Of a stretch of 15,241 nt of DNA, positions 1 to 7,509 are shown in pieces. The translations under genes were made by a program, and so were the position numbers. The stretch comes from UBA12474 sp964549625 (GTDB lineage: Bacteria; Babelota; Babeliae; Babelales; Babelaceae), in contig CAZJVA010000013.1 in NCBI GenBank assembly GCA_964549625.1, positions 1-15,241 on the forward strand. The letters are read 5' to 3'. Position 1 is the stretch's first letter; each line of letters begins with the position of its first letter. Below the pieces are notes generated by a model. It made no database searches. It was not told the DNA's origin and worked only from the letters and a program-made list of their open reading frames with translations.

Positions 1-941
1 CGGATGTGGTTAAAGCATGCATCATCAAGGGATATATCTGCAACATACTCGTGGTTTGTGTGTTTGTTGAGAATTTCTTCACCGCGTAACTTGGTATCAA
101 TTTTTTTGAATATTTTTTTGAAATGCGTAAGGGCACCCAGTGCAAAAACAACTTTAAGGGCTTTTCTCGCCGTATTGAGCAGTGGGGCAACGCCATCAAG
201 TTTTTTAGAGAGGTCGGACATTTTTTTGTGTGTCGCTTTGAGTGTCTGATTTTTGATTTGGTCTTCATCCAACATCAAAAAGAATAGCGTGCCGATTGCC
301 AGGCCAGTTCCGGCAGCTGCTGTAATTGCAGGGATTTTATATTCGTTTAGGGTTTGGGAAAAGTTGCGGTACGCGATGTTGAGTCGTGAAAGCCCGTTAG
401 TGTGTACAAAAGACTCAATGCGCGCGAGTGCGATTTGTTCTAATGCTACAAGCTTTTCGAGTTGGTTAAATGAAAGTCTTTCGGTTTCAAATACTTCTAG
501 TTTTTCTATTTTATTTGCGTCAAAGCCCAAAAATGGACGTTGCACAAAGGATTTTTGCGTGGCAATTTCGATTGAACCAATGATAAGTGAGAGTGTTGAA
601 AAAAGCGCGGACATTTGCTCGAGCGAAAGCGTTTGTAATTGCCGTCTCATAAGTGCTTGATTTATTTTGCGGGCATCTTGAAGCCATTCAAGAGTGGCGC
701 TTCGTTCATGTGCCTTTACTAAGTTTGTTTGGGATACAATACCTGCGAGAGATTCAATAAGAAGGCTTAATTTGGCGGCGTTCTCTAAAAAGTCTCCGTA
801 CAGAGTTGCAAGTTGCTGGTTTTCTTGGGATCGTTCTTCTTGGGCTGTTGGAATTGTTTCTTTTGGGAAAACGGGTTCGTTTTGGGCAATAAGTGAAGCA
901 CTGCAGAGTACAAGTGCGCATAAGTGCGTAAATTTCATCAT
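1..941 (-). CDS. Exported/membrane protein of unknown function (3' end beyond window)
   Basis: Reading the minus strand from an ATG at 941 gives 313 codons with no stop; the frame is still open at position 1, so the C-terminus is missing. The N-terminus (MMKFTHLCALVLCSASLIA, then QNE) looks like a short signal peptide with cleavage after A19. The mature part is mostly helical and rich in Gln, Glu and Leu. A hydrophobic stretch at about residues 203-224 (from IPAITAAAG to FFLML) could span the membrane, and a second short one lies near 255-268. GAGG lies 4 bases before the first ATG and 7 before a second ATG at 938, so 938 may be the true start. No family is recognised. It is divergent from the thioredoxin reductase gene across a 173-base gap. 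That it is a gene is fairly certain; its function is unknown. Confidence 0.8.
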   Translation of the reverse strand, partial: MMKFTHLCALVLCSASLIAQNEPVFPKETIPTAQEERSQENQQLATLYGDFLENAAKLSLLIESLAGIVSQTNLVKAHERSATLEWLQDARKINQALMRRQLQTLSLEQMSALFSTLSLIIGSIEIATQKSFVQRPFLGFDANKIEKLEVFETERLSFNQLEKLVALEQIALARIESFVHTNGLSRLNIAYRNFSQTLNEYKIPAITAAAGTGLAIGTLFFLMLDEDQIKNQTLKATHKKMSDLSKKLDGVAPLLNTARKALKVVFALGALTHFKKIFKKIDTKLRGEEILNKHTNHEYVADISLDDACFNHI

Positions 942-997
942 CCAACCTCGAAAATTTTGAAATCATTTAAACAGGTATTTTTTATTTTTATTTTTCT

Positions 998-1026
998 AGT
1001 ATAGAAAAGATACGGCAGATTTGAAA
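998..1026 (-). promoter_or_regulatory. Possible promoter of the leftward exported-protein gene
   Basis: On the minus strand a good -10 (TATACT, 998-1003) lies 17 bases from a weak -35 (TTTCAA, 1021-1026). The leader down to the start at 941 is very AT-rich. The weak -35 makes this tentative. Confidence 0.3.
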
Positions 1027-1046
1027 AAATAGCAATCGGGCTTTTG

Positions 1047-1075
1047 TTGTCCTTGGTGCGCGTGTGCGGTAAAAT
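1047..1075 (+). promoter_or_regulatory. Probable promoter of the thioredoxin reductase fusion gene
   Basis: TTGTCC (1047-1052) and TAAAAT (1070-1075) are separated by exactly 17 bases. The position is right for the gene starting at 1115, giving a leader of roughly 30 bases that contains AAGGAG (1104-1109) five bases before the ATG. Confidence 0.45.
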
Positions 1076-1114
1076 AACCTCTTTGGATGGTTGTTATAAA
1101 AATAAGGAGCTTTT

Positions 1115-2599
1115 ATGAGTATGGGTGGATATCGCCGTGCACGTCGCGGGACGGCGTTGTGGCGAAAAATATTGTTAGTTGGAATAGCGGTTGGGGCTCT
1201 AGTCAGTGCTGTTTGGGGAGTGCAGCGTCTAGCGAAGCGCTTTTTTGGTATTTCTGATAATGCCAGGTTTGCGCTGGCGCAAGTGGTAAATAAGAAAAAC
1301 ATAGTACCGGTTCTTGTGGTGGGTTCTGGGCCGGCGGGTCTGGCAGCGGCTCTTTATGGCGCCCGTGGCGGCCTGCATACAGTAGTTGTTGAAGGTGGGC
1401 AGCCGGGCGGACAGCTCATGGGGACTTCGTGGGTTGAAAATTGGCCAGGCATGAAAAAGATGCTAGGGCCAGATCTTATGCGTAATGCCCGGGAGCAGGC
1501 TCAAGAGTTTGGCGTTTTATTTGCCCAGGATTCGGTAGTTTCCGTTTCAACAAAAGAGTGGCCTTATACAGTAACTCTTGCGAGTGGCACAGTCTTAAAC
1601 GTGCTTTCAATGGTTGTTGCTACGGGCTCTGAACCAAAGCGATTGGGCATACCAGGCGAATCTGAATATTGGGGTAAAGGTGTTTCGGTTTGTGCAACGT
1701 GTGACGCGCCTTTTTATAAAGGAGCAGATATTGCAGTTATTGGAGGTGGAGACTCAGCCTTAGAAGAAGCAATACAGCTCTCCGCTTATGCTGATCGAGT
1801 ATACTTAGTCGTTAGAGGCGACAAAATGCGGGCTTCTCAGACAATGCAAGAACGCATAAAAGCATATCCTCAAATCGAAGTTTTATTTAATACTAAACCT
1901 AAAGAAGTAGCTGGTAATGGCGCTCAAGTAACAGGTTTGGTCGTTGAATCTAATGGTTCGGTTAGACAAGTTAAATTGCAAGGGGTGTTTTTGGCGATTG
2001 GCCATCGTCCCAATAGTGATTTTATATCGTCTGTGGTTACTTGTGATTCAGAGGGTAATATTACTTTAGCTGGTAATACACAGCATACTTCCGAGCGCGG
2101 CATTTTTGCTGCGGGGGATGTTGCTGATAAACGGTATCGTCAGGCTGGCGTTGCAGCGGGTGCGGGTATTCGTGCCGGGTTGGATGCTTTAGAGTTTTTA
2201 AGTGTTATTGGAGTGCAGCGTAGCTTTTTAGAAAAAGTAGAGCAGCGGTTCTTTGTGCCTGAAGGGGGTGCACAGCGCAAGGCCTTGGCTGAAATTACTT
2301 CGGTTAAGGAGTTTGACCAGCTGTTGCAACAAAAGCGTTTTGTTTGTGTTGATTTCTTTAGCGATATGTGTCCTGCGTGTGTTCAGCTTTTACCGGTGTT
2401 GGAGTTGGCAGCGTTTGCACGTCCTGAAATCTCCTTTGTAAAGGTTAATGCTTTTAAACACGAATCTCTTAAGGAGCGGTTCAATGTGACCAAAGTGCCA
2501 ACAACAATTTTATTTGTTGATGGGCGTGTGGTTAGTCGAACGACAGGTTCTATTTCTTATCAAAAAGCGCTCGAATTTGTTGATGAACATACTCGATGA
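1115..2599 (+). CDS. trxB: Membrane-anchored thioredoxin reductase-thioredoxin fusion
   Basis: The 494 residues comprise three parts. Residues 1-45 carry a basic head and one hydrophobic segment (about 19-37). Residues 62-365 are a thioredoxin reductase: FAD-binding GSGPAG at 70-75, redox pair CATC at 193-196, NADPH-binding GGGDSA at 210-215, and the second FAD motif GD at 334-335. Residues 390-494 are a thioredoxin-like domain with CPAC at 419-422 and the cis-proline loop KVPTT around P462. The enzyme should move electrons from NADPH via FAD to its own C-terminal thioredoxin. Ordinary TrxB is about 310-320 residues, so both ends are extra. TrxB-Trx fusions are known (for example Mycobacterium leprae), but the N-terminal anchor is unusual, and CPAC replaces the classical CGPC, with Met instead of Trp before it. 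AAGGAG five bases upstream supports the start. Confidence 0.9.
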   Translation: MSMGGYRRARRGTALWRKILLVGIAVGALVSAVWGVQRLAKRFFGISDNARFALAQVVNKKNIVPVLVVGSGPAGLAAALYGARGGLHTVVVEGGQPGGQLMGTSWVENWPGMKKMLGPDLMRNAREQAQEFGVLFAQDSVVSVSTKEWPYTVTLASGTVLNVLSMVVATGSEPKRLGIPGESEYWGKGVSVCATCDAPFYKGADIAVIGGGDSALEEAIQLSAYADRVYLVVRGDKMRASQTMQERIKAYPQIEVLFNTKPKEVAGNGAQVTGLVVESNGSVRQVKLQGVFLAIGHRPNSDFISSVVTCDSEGNITLAGNTQHTSERGIFAAGDVADKRYRQAGVAAGAGIRAGLDALEFLSVIGVQRSFLEKVEQRFFVPEGGAQRKALAEITSVKEFDQLLQQKRFVCVDFFSDMCPACVQLLPVLELAAFARPEISFVKVNAFKHESLKERFNVTKVPTTILFVDGRVVSRTTGSISYQKALEFVDEHTR

Positions 2600-2614
2600 T
2601 TGGGGTAGTTAGTT

Positions 2615-2648
2615 AGGGCTGGACGTTAACATCCAGCCCTATTTTATT
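2615..2648 (+). terminator. Rho-independent terminator between convergent genes
   Basis: AGGGCTGGA (2615-2623) pairs perfectly with TCCAGCCCT (2632-2640) around an 8-base loop and is followed by ATTTTATT. It starts 15 bases after the thioredoxin reductase stop and overlaps the stop codon of the opposing gene (2644-2646). It could serve both directions, although the minus-strand side has no good T tract. Confidence 0.75.
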
Positions 2649-3111
2649 GTACAGGGTTTTTTTTCGTGGGATTCCAATTTTTTAAGAATTCACGAAAAAA
2701 CAATTTTTTTGCGTTTAGAGATTTGTTTTTTTTGAGTGCACGATTGGTGGTTACGACAGACTCGTGTATTGTTTTTGGGTCGTAAGAACTTTGATCAATT
2801 GAGTCTATTACCCGGCTTAAAGACTTTGGCGTCTTTTCGCTTTGTTTGCTGCGCGGTTCTCGAGCTAAAAGATCCGATATTAGTTCTTCTATGCGCTCAA
2901 AAAAGATGGTCATGTTTTCGAGCATATCTGCGGGATTGGTGTTACCATCTTCTTGGAGATCGGTAATCTTTTCACGTAGTCCGTTTTCTAGTGCGGTTTG
3001 TAAGAGCTCTCGAACTAACGCTTCTTCGTGGGTCATAAGCCATTCGAGGGTCGCGAGTAGTTCGACGGATATTACTGCCTGAGCCGCTTCAAAGATGTTA
3101 TTCTGATCCAT
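2644..3111 (-). CDS. Unknown 155-residue protein overlapping the hspR-like gene
   Basis: The start is taken as the ATG at 3111 because AAGGA stands five bases upstream. A longer reading from 3162 would overlap the preceding gene by 65 bases and has no such site. The gene overlaps the end of the hspR-like gene by 14 bases in another frame, implying one transcript and probable translational coupling. The protein has no signal peptide or membrane segment. Its first half is acidic and helical (FFERIEELISDLL around residues 70-85), the middle is polar and Ser-rich, and the last 40 residues are strongly basic (ALKKNKS, KNWNPTKK). No family is recognised. Its position suggests a stress-linked role or a partner of the regulator, but that is inference only. 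Confidence 0.75.
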   Translation of the reverse strand: MDQNNIFEAAQAVISVELLATLEWLMTHEEALVRELLQTALENGLREKITDLQEDGNTNPADMLENMTIFFERIEELISDLLAREPRSKQSEKTPKSLSRVIDSIDQSSYDPKTIHESVVTTNRALKKNKSLNAKKLFFREFLKNWNPTKKNPVQ

Positions 3112-3529
3112 TTGTATCCTTCTTTGTTTCCGCATATTTTTGTAGGCAGCGAGTTGAAGCATTACCTTTTTTCAAGGACGACAAGCATTGCATACTCTCT
3201 ACAATTTCGCTGTTGGCTGCTTCTTTCTCTGATTCAAGTTCTTTTTGCATGCGTTTAAATAGGCTATTGATTTCTTTTTGTAGTTTATCGATTTTTTTCT
3301 GTTGCTTGAGGATCATTTCGACTCCGGCAAGATTAATGCCTAGTTTATGCGTTAAATAAATGATTTCCTCAAGTCGCTGAATATCGGTTTCTGAAAAAAG
3401 GCGCGTATTGCCTTCTGATCTTCGTGGGCAGATCAGACCTTCTCGTTCATAGAGTCGTATTGTCTGTTGATGTACAGAAAACATCTCAGCAACGGCTGAG
3501 ATCGAGAAGTGTCCTTTTTTTTTCTTCAT
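3098..3529 (-). CDS. hspR: MerR-family heat-shock repressor, HspR-like
   Basis: This 143-residue protein has a MerR-type winged helix-turn-helix at residues 8-75. The wing and helix signature around TIRLYEREGLICPRR (23-37), then TRLFSETDIQRLEEI and LGINLAGVEMIL (63-74), is the pattern seen in HspR rather than in metal- or drug-sensing MerR proteins. Residues 75-108 form a charged coiled coil for dimerisation. There are no clustered cysteines for metal binding. Known HspR proteins repress dnaK and chaperone genes by binding the inverted repeat CTTGAGT-N7-ACTCAAG. A close match lies upstream of dnaK in this window (7510-7530). No other start codon is available upstream in frame, and the ATG at 3529 lacks a clear SD site. 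The unknown gene at 2644-3111 overlaps its 3' end. Confidence 0.82.
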   Translation of the reverse strand: MKKKKGHFSISAVAEMFSVHQQTIRLYEREGLICPRRSEGNTRLFSETDIQRLEEIIYLTHKLGINLAGVEMILKQQKKIDKLQKEINSLFKRMQKELESEKEAANSEIVESMQCLSSLKKGNASTRCLQKYAETKKDTNGSE

Positions 3530-3569
3530 ACGCGTAACCCCGAAATAATCGGTGTCTCCCTTGGTTAAA

Positions 3570-3597
3570 TTTACGTCGAATCCTTTAGCAGTATACT
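3570..3597 (+). promoter_or_regulatory. Possible promoter of the exported protein gene at 3642
   Basis: TTTACG (3570-3575) and TATACT (3592-3597) are 16 bases apart. The -10 sits inside the palindrome AGTATACT, which is also the -10 of the opposing hspR promoter, so the two promoters overlap. Confidence 0.4.
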
Positions 3598-3618
3598 TGG
3601 TTGTAGATCTAAACTCAA
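3590..3618 (-). promoter_or_regulatory. Probable promoter of the hspR-like operon with an HspR half-site
   Basis: On the minus strand TTGAGT (3613-3618) and TATACT (3590-3595) are separated by 17 bases, a good sigma70 arrangement. The -35 box is itself a HAIR half-site (TTTGAGT against consensus CTTGAGT). A second imperfect arm, AACCAAG on the minus strand (3596-3602), lies 10 rather than the canonical 7 bases away. Autoregulation is plausible but unproven. Confidence 0.5.
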
Positions 3619-3641
3619 AGGTTGTCGGGGAGTCTTATTGT

Positions 3642-4307
3642 ATGCAGGGTGTTTTTTTTAAAGCTTTTTTTAGAGTGCTGTTTCTGTTTTGCTTGGTTGG
3701 TCTTGGAAATCAGCTTATTTTAGCGAGAGCACAGGTTCAGGTGAGATCTATTGAGGAGAAGCAAGAATTAGTGGCAGGAAAAGTTTTTTTGCAGCGTTAC
3801 AAGAATCTTGAAGGGGTTGTTAGTTGGTACTGGTTTATTGATGGCCAATCGGTAGATCGAGAAATTTTTGAAGAGCAATTTTCGCAGGCTGTTGCTCAGG
3901 ATGCGCTCGATGAGTTGCGTAAAAATGCGACACGCGCTGCAGAGCGGCAGGAATTTGAATTACTTGCGCGTAATGCTTTGTACAAAAAGCTTGCGGGTAC
4001 TTTGCAGGAAGAAATCGTTTCGTATCTTGTGCGTTTTGTAGCGATTGATTTAAAGCCGTTTTTTGTGTTTTCATCGCAGACTTTTGTTTCGCGTGATGAG
4101 TTTGAAGAAGCTTGTGCTTGGGTTAAGCAAGATGTGGCCGAGCACTTTGAGAACGCAGCCGGGGAGCGAGAATTGGATGCAATTGTTAGGCGCTTTGAGC
4201 AGCTTTTTGCTAAGTTTGAACAATTTTATCAGGCAACTATTAAGCGCGCCATAGACGAGTGCAGCGATACGAGAGTTTTGAAAGAACTCTTATCTCTCGT
4301 ATCGTAA
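3642..4307 (+). CDS. Exported protein of unknown function
   Basis: The ATG at 3642 is preferred over an upstream in-frame ATG at 3552. It is preceded by GGGGAG nine bases upstream, and only this start puts a signal peptide at the N-terminus: MQGVFFKAFF, a long hydrophobic core, then a likely cut at ARA before QVQV. The upstream start would also place the promoter elements inside the coding region. The 221-residue product is otherwise soluble, helical and rich in Glu, Ala and Phe. A short segment (WFIDGQSVDREIFEEQF) is faintly like the N-terminal region of SurA-type chaperones, but this is too weak to assign. The gene is divergent from hspR and convergent with ychF, whose stop is only 11 bases away. 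An 11-bp hairpin is embedded in the last codons. Confidence 0.75.
   Translation: MQGVFFKAFFRVLFLFCLVGLGNQLILARAQVQVRSIEEKQELVAGKVFLQRYKNLEGVVSWYWFIDGQSVDREIFEEQFSQAVAQDALDELRKNATRAAERQEFELLARNALYKKLAGTLQEEIVSYLVRFVAIDLKPFFVFSSQTFVSRDEFEEACAWVKQDVAEHFENAAGERELDAIVRRFEQLFAKFEQFYQATIKRAIDECSDTRVLKELLSLVS
4265..4304. terminator. Hairpin embedded in the last codons, possible bidirectional terminator
   Basis: CGATACGAGAG (4265-4275) and CTCTCGTATCG (4294-4304) form a perfect 11-bp stem with an 18-base loop, ending immediately before the TAA of the exported-protein gene. It lies between two convergent genes whose stop codons are 11 bases apart. Neither side has a proper T tract, so intrinsic termination is uncertain. 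It may instead protect 3' ends or limit antisense read-through. Confidence 0.45.
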
Positions 4308-4318
4308 AAGCTGCGAGT

Positions 4319-5431
4319 TTATACGTTGAATTTGACTAAAACAATGTCGCCATCTTGTACAACGTAGGCCTGGCCTTCGGTGCGTATTTTGCCAGATTCT
4401 TTGAGGGCGTTTGTGCTTCCAAGGGCAAAAAGGTCGGCGGTATTATAAACATCGGCACAGATAAAGCCGCGTTCGAGATCTGAATGAATTTCGCCGGCTG
4501 CTTGGCGTATTGAGATACCTTTGGGGATAGGCCAAGCGTGTATTTCTTGCGGCCCACAAGTAAAAAAGGTTATAAGGCCTAATGTTTCATAGGTCTTCTC
4601 AATGATTTTTTCAAGTCCCGTGTGGGTGATGCCGAGTTCTGATTTCAATGCGGTTTTCTCTTCTTCGTCTAACTGTGATAACTCGTGTTCGAATTTTGCG
4701 CAGACTGGAATAACGCGTGATGATCCAAATTTAGCAACAAGCGTCTGGTAGTACGGGTTTTTTAAGTATGCATCGCCGCTAATTTCTTCTTCGCCAATAT
4801 TAGCGATGATTAGACTTTTCTTTGCACATAGTAGGGGCACGGTCTCAATCGTTGATGCGTTGATTAAATCGGCGACGAGGTCGATTTTTTGCTGATCGAT
4901 GGCGTTTCTTACTTTTTCTAGTAAAAGTTTTTCTTCGGCTAAGGCTTTTGCTTGTTGTGGATTAGATTTGTTTGATTTGCTTAGTTGTTCTATTTTTTGC
5001 AGTCTTTTGTCGATTGATTCAAGATCTTTTAAACCAAGTTCAATCATAATGGTTTCGTAGTCAGCGATTGGGTCTACTTTGTCTTCGGTGTGGGTAATAT
5101 TTTGATCGTCAAAAGACCTGAGAACATGAAGAATTACGTTGACTTCTCGTATGTGCGAGAGAAATTGGTTGCCAAGGCCTGCGCCTTCTGCGGCTCCGCG
5201 CACAAGTCCTGCAATATCCACAAATTGGGTGTAGGCTGGAATAGTTTTTTTGGATCCAAATATTTTTTGAAGTTTTTCAATGCGCGGGTCAAGAACAAGT
5301 GTACATGCTTTGTGCGGATCAATGGTGCAAAAAGGGTAGTTTTCAGCGGGTATTGTTGATTGAGTCAATGCGTTAAATAGAGTAGATTTTCCGACATTGG
5401 GAAGACCGACGAGTCCGGCGGCGATACTCAT
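4319..5431 (-). CDS. ychF: YchF (OLA1-type) ribosome-associated NTPase
   Basis: The 370 residues match the usual length of about 363. The P-loop GLPNVGKST is at residues 9-17, and the G3 motif DIAGLVRGAAEGAGLG starts at 72. The usual NKxD specificity motif is replaced by NIGE at 211-214, which is characteristic of YchF and explains the family's preference for ATP over GTP. A coiled-coil insertion fills about 130-175, and the C-terminal TGS domain runs from about 283 to the end. YchF is a conserved ribosome-binding ATPase linked to translation and stress responses. The start has AAGGA upstream and the universal MSIAAGLVGLPN N-terminus. It follows dnaK on the same strand after a 98-base gap containing a hairpin terminator. 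Confidence 0.96.
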   Translation of the reverse strand: MSIAAGLVGLPNVGKSTLFNALTQSTIPAENYPFCTIDPHKACTLVLDPRIEKLQKIFGSKKTIPAYTQFVDIAGLVRGAAEGAGLGNQFLSHIREVNVILHVLRSFDDQNITHTEDKVDPIADYETIMIELGLKDLESIDKRLQKIEQLSKSNKSNPQQAKALAEEKLLLEKVRNAIDQQKIDLVADLINASTIETVPLLCAKKSLIIANIGEEEISGDAYLKNPYYQTLVAKFGSSRVIPVCAKFEHELSQLDEEEKTALKSELGITHTGLEKIIEKTYETLGLITFFTCGPQEIHAWPIPKGISIRQAAGEIHSDLERGFICADVYNTADLFALGSTNALKESGKIRTEGQAYVVQDGDIVLVKFNV

Positions 5432-5468
5432 GAAAAATTCCTTTACGTTGAAGTATTAATTGATGCAA

Positions 5469-5501
5469 ATAAAGCGGGGTAGGAAAGCTGCCCCACTTTA
5501 T
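5469..5501 (-). terminator. Terminator after dnaK
   Basis: An 11-bp stem, with one G-T pair, joins 5469-5479 (ATAAAGCGGGG) to 5491-5501 (CCCCACTTTAT) around an 11-base loop. Read on the minus strand it begins 29 bases after the dnaK stop and is followed by T-rich ATTTGC. Some read-through into ychF is likely because no obvious promoter for ychF was found. Confidence 0.65.
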
Positions 5502-5529
5502 AGTGTACGCTTTGAAAACAATATGCGAA

Positions 5530-7416
5530 TTATTTTTCTTCAGCATCGGTATCGATAGGCCCGTCTTGTTGCGAAGTTGAATTGCTGTTAGAATCCGCGC
5601 CTTCAGGTGTGCCTTTTTCTTTATAAATAGCTTCGGCCAGTTTATGTGAAGCTTGCATCAAAGCATTAAACTCAGAATCTAGTTTTTCGGCGTCTTCCGA
5701 AGAATCTTTTAGTGTTGTCTTTGCTTTTTCAACCGCTTCTTTGAGGGCTGAAAGATCGTTTTCGTCTATTTTGCTGCCGTGTTCGTTGATGTTCTTTTCG
5801 ATTTCAGTTACAGCACCATCAAGCTTATTTCGTTTTTCGATAAGTTCTCGTTTTTTCTTGTCTTCGGCCTCATGTTCTTTGGCGTCTTTAACCATACGAT
5901 CAATTTCTTCTTGGCTGAGGCCACTACCACCAGATATGGTTATCTTTTGTTCTTTGCCAGTTCCTTTGTCTTTTGCCGATACATGGACAATACCGTTTGC
6001 ATCGATGTCAAAAGTAACTTCAACTTGAGGTATTCCTCGTGGTGCCGCTGGAATGCCTTCTAGGCGGAATTGGCCGAGGAGTTTGTTGTCGTTGGCCATT
6101 TCACGCTCGCCCTGTACTACTTTAATGTCGACAGCCGTTTGGTTGTCTTCAGCGGTGCTAAATACCTGTGATTTGCGTGTTGGTATTGTAGTATTCCGTT
6201 CAATAAGGCGTGTCGTAATGCCACCAAGGGTCTCAATTCCGAGTGAAAGAGGTGTTACATCAAGAAGAAGTACATCTGTGGTTTCACCGGTTAAAATGGA
6301 GCCTTGGATGGCTGCGCCGACTGCAACAACTTCATCTGGGTTTACTGATTTGTTTGGCTCTTTGCCAAAGTATTCTTTAACAAGCTCTTGGACTTTGGGT
6401 ATGCGCGTTGATCCACCAACGAGAAGGACCTCGTCAATTTGACTTGTGGAGAGTTTGGCATCGGCAACGGCGCGTTTGCACGGTTCAAGAAGGCGTTTGA
6501 ATATGTCTGAACAGAGACTTTCAAGTTTGCTTCGCGAAATTTTGGTGACCAGGTGTTTTGGTCCTGTGGCATCAGCCGTGATGTACGGCAAATTGATTTC
6601 GGTTTCTTGTGTGCTGGAGAGTTCAACCTTTGCTTTTTCGGCTGCTTCTTTAAGTCGTTGCAGTGCCATTTTGTCGTTGCGGAGGTCGATTCCTTGCTCC
6701 TGTTTAAACAGATTGATTAAATAATCAATAATTGTTTGGTCAACGTCGTCACCGCCAAGATTGGTATCGCCATTGGTTGAGCGTACCTCGATAACGCCAT
6801 CATGGATCTCGAGAATCGAAATATCAAATGTTCCACCACCAAAGTCAAAAACTGCGACGATGCCATTTTGTTTCTTGTCGACACCATATGCGAGTGCGGC
6901 AGCTGTTGGTTCATTGATAATGCGCTTAACGTCCAGGCCTGCAATCTTTCCTGCATCTTTAGTTGCCTGCCTTTGTGCGTCGTTGAAGTACGCGGGGACG
7001 GTTATTACCGCTTCGCTTACTCTTTGTCCAAGATAGTCCTCTGCAGCTTGTTTAAGGGAAGAGAGGATGGCGGCGGAGATTTCTTGGGGTGAATACTCTT
7101 TGTCCTGAGCAACAATAGCAATGGATCCGTTGCTTTGTTTAGCTATTTTGTAAGGATAACGATTTACTTCATTGGCGACGTCTGAGTAGTTTTGTCCGAT
7201 AAACCTTTTTGCAGAATAGATAGTATTTTCGGGGTTTGTGATGGCTTGCCTTTTTGCAACTACGCCAACAAGCCGTTCTCCATCTTTGGTGTATGCTACG
7301 ACCGAAGGCGTTGTGTTTTGCCCCTCCTTGCTTCTGATAACGCTTGCCTTTCCGCCTTCAACTATTGCAACGACTGAGTTTGTTGTTCCGAGGTCTATCC
7401 CTATAATTTTTCCCAT
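5530..7416 (-). CDS. dnaK: Chaperone DnaK (Hsp70)
   Basis: The 628-residue protein is a full-length Hsp70. The nucleotide-binding domain shows IGIDLGTTNS at 5-14, the INEPTAAALAYG segment at 167-178, phosphate-binding FDFGGGTFD at 190-198, and VGGSTRIPKVQEL at 333-345. The interdomain linker DVLLLDVTPL (381-390) is followed by the beta-sheet substrate-binding domain and a helical lid from about 510. The tail is acidic and ends DAEEK rather than the EEVD-like end of some homologues. It binds exposed hydrophobic peptides in the cytoplasm with DnaJ and GrpE; neither partner gene is in this window. GGGAG six bases upstream sets the start. A consensus-like promoter and a candidate HspR operator lie upstream, suggesting repression by the HspR-like protein. 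Confidence 0.98.
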   Translation of the reverse strand: MGKIIGIDLGTTNSVVAIVEGGKASVIRSKEGQNTTPSVVAYTKDGERLVGVVAKRQAITNPENTIYSAKRFIGQNYSDVANEVNRYPYKIAKQSNGSIAIVAQDKEYSPQEISAAILSSLKQAAEDYLGQRVSEAVITVPAYFNDAQRQATKDAGKIAGLDVKRIINEPTAAALAYGVDKKQNGIVAVFDFGGGTFDISILEIHDGVIEVRSTNGDTNLGGDDVDQTIIDYLINLFKQEQGIDLRNDKMALQRLKEAAEKAKVELSSTQETEINLPYITADATGPKHLVTKISRSKLESLCSDIFKRLLEPCKRAVADAKLSTSQIDEVLLVGGSTRIPKVQELVKEYFGKEPNKSVNPDEVVAVGAAIQGSILTGETTDVLLLDVTPLSLGIETLGGITTRLIERNTTIPTRKSQVFSTAEDNQTAVDIKVVQGEREMANDNKLLGQFRLEGIPAAPRGIPQVEVTFDIDANGIVHVSAKDKGTGKEQKITISGGSGLSQEEIDRMVKDAKEHEAEDKKKRELIEKRNKLDGAVTEIEKNINEHGSKIDENDLSALKEAVEKAKTTLKDSSEDAEKLDSEFNALMQASHKLAEAIYKEKGTPEGADSNSNSTSQQDGPIDTDAEEK

Positions 7417-7464
7417 ATCAATCTCCCGAGTTTTTTGTTTTTTCTTTGTTAGAATCGTCTATAG

Positions 7465-7492
7465 AATATAGGTTTTTGTTTTAATATGTCAA
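7465..7492 (-). promoter_or_regulatory. dnaK promoter
   Basis: On the minus strand the perfect -35 hexamer TTGACA (7487-7492) is 16 bases from TATATT (7465-7470), or 18 bases from the overlapping TATTCT. It lies about 50 bases upstream of the dnaK start. No CIRCE-type repeat was seen. Confidence 0.75.
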
Positions 7493-7509
7493 TTGGAAGG
7501 CTTAAGAAA

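Noticed and set aside
253..960. Plus-strand frames at 4-249, 253-660 and 694-960
   Set aside because: They lie opposite a single 313-codon minus-strand frame with a signal peptide and an SD site, and are Ser-rich shadow translations.
3552..3641. Upstream start for the exported protein at 3642
   Set aside because: It would bury the signal peptide, place the promoter inside the coding region and lacks an SD site.
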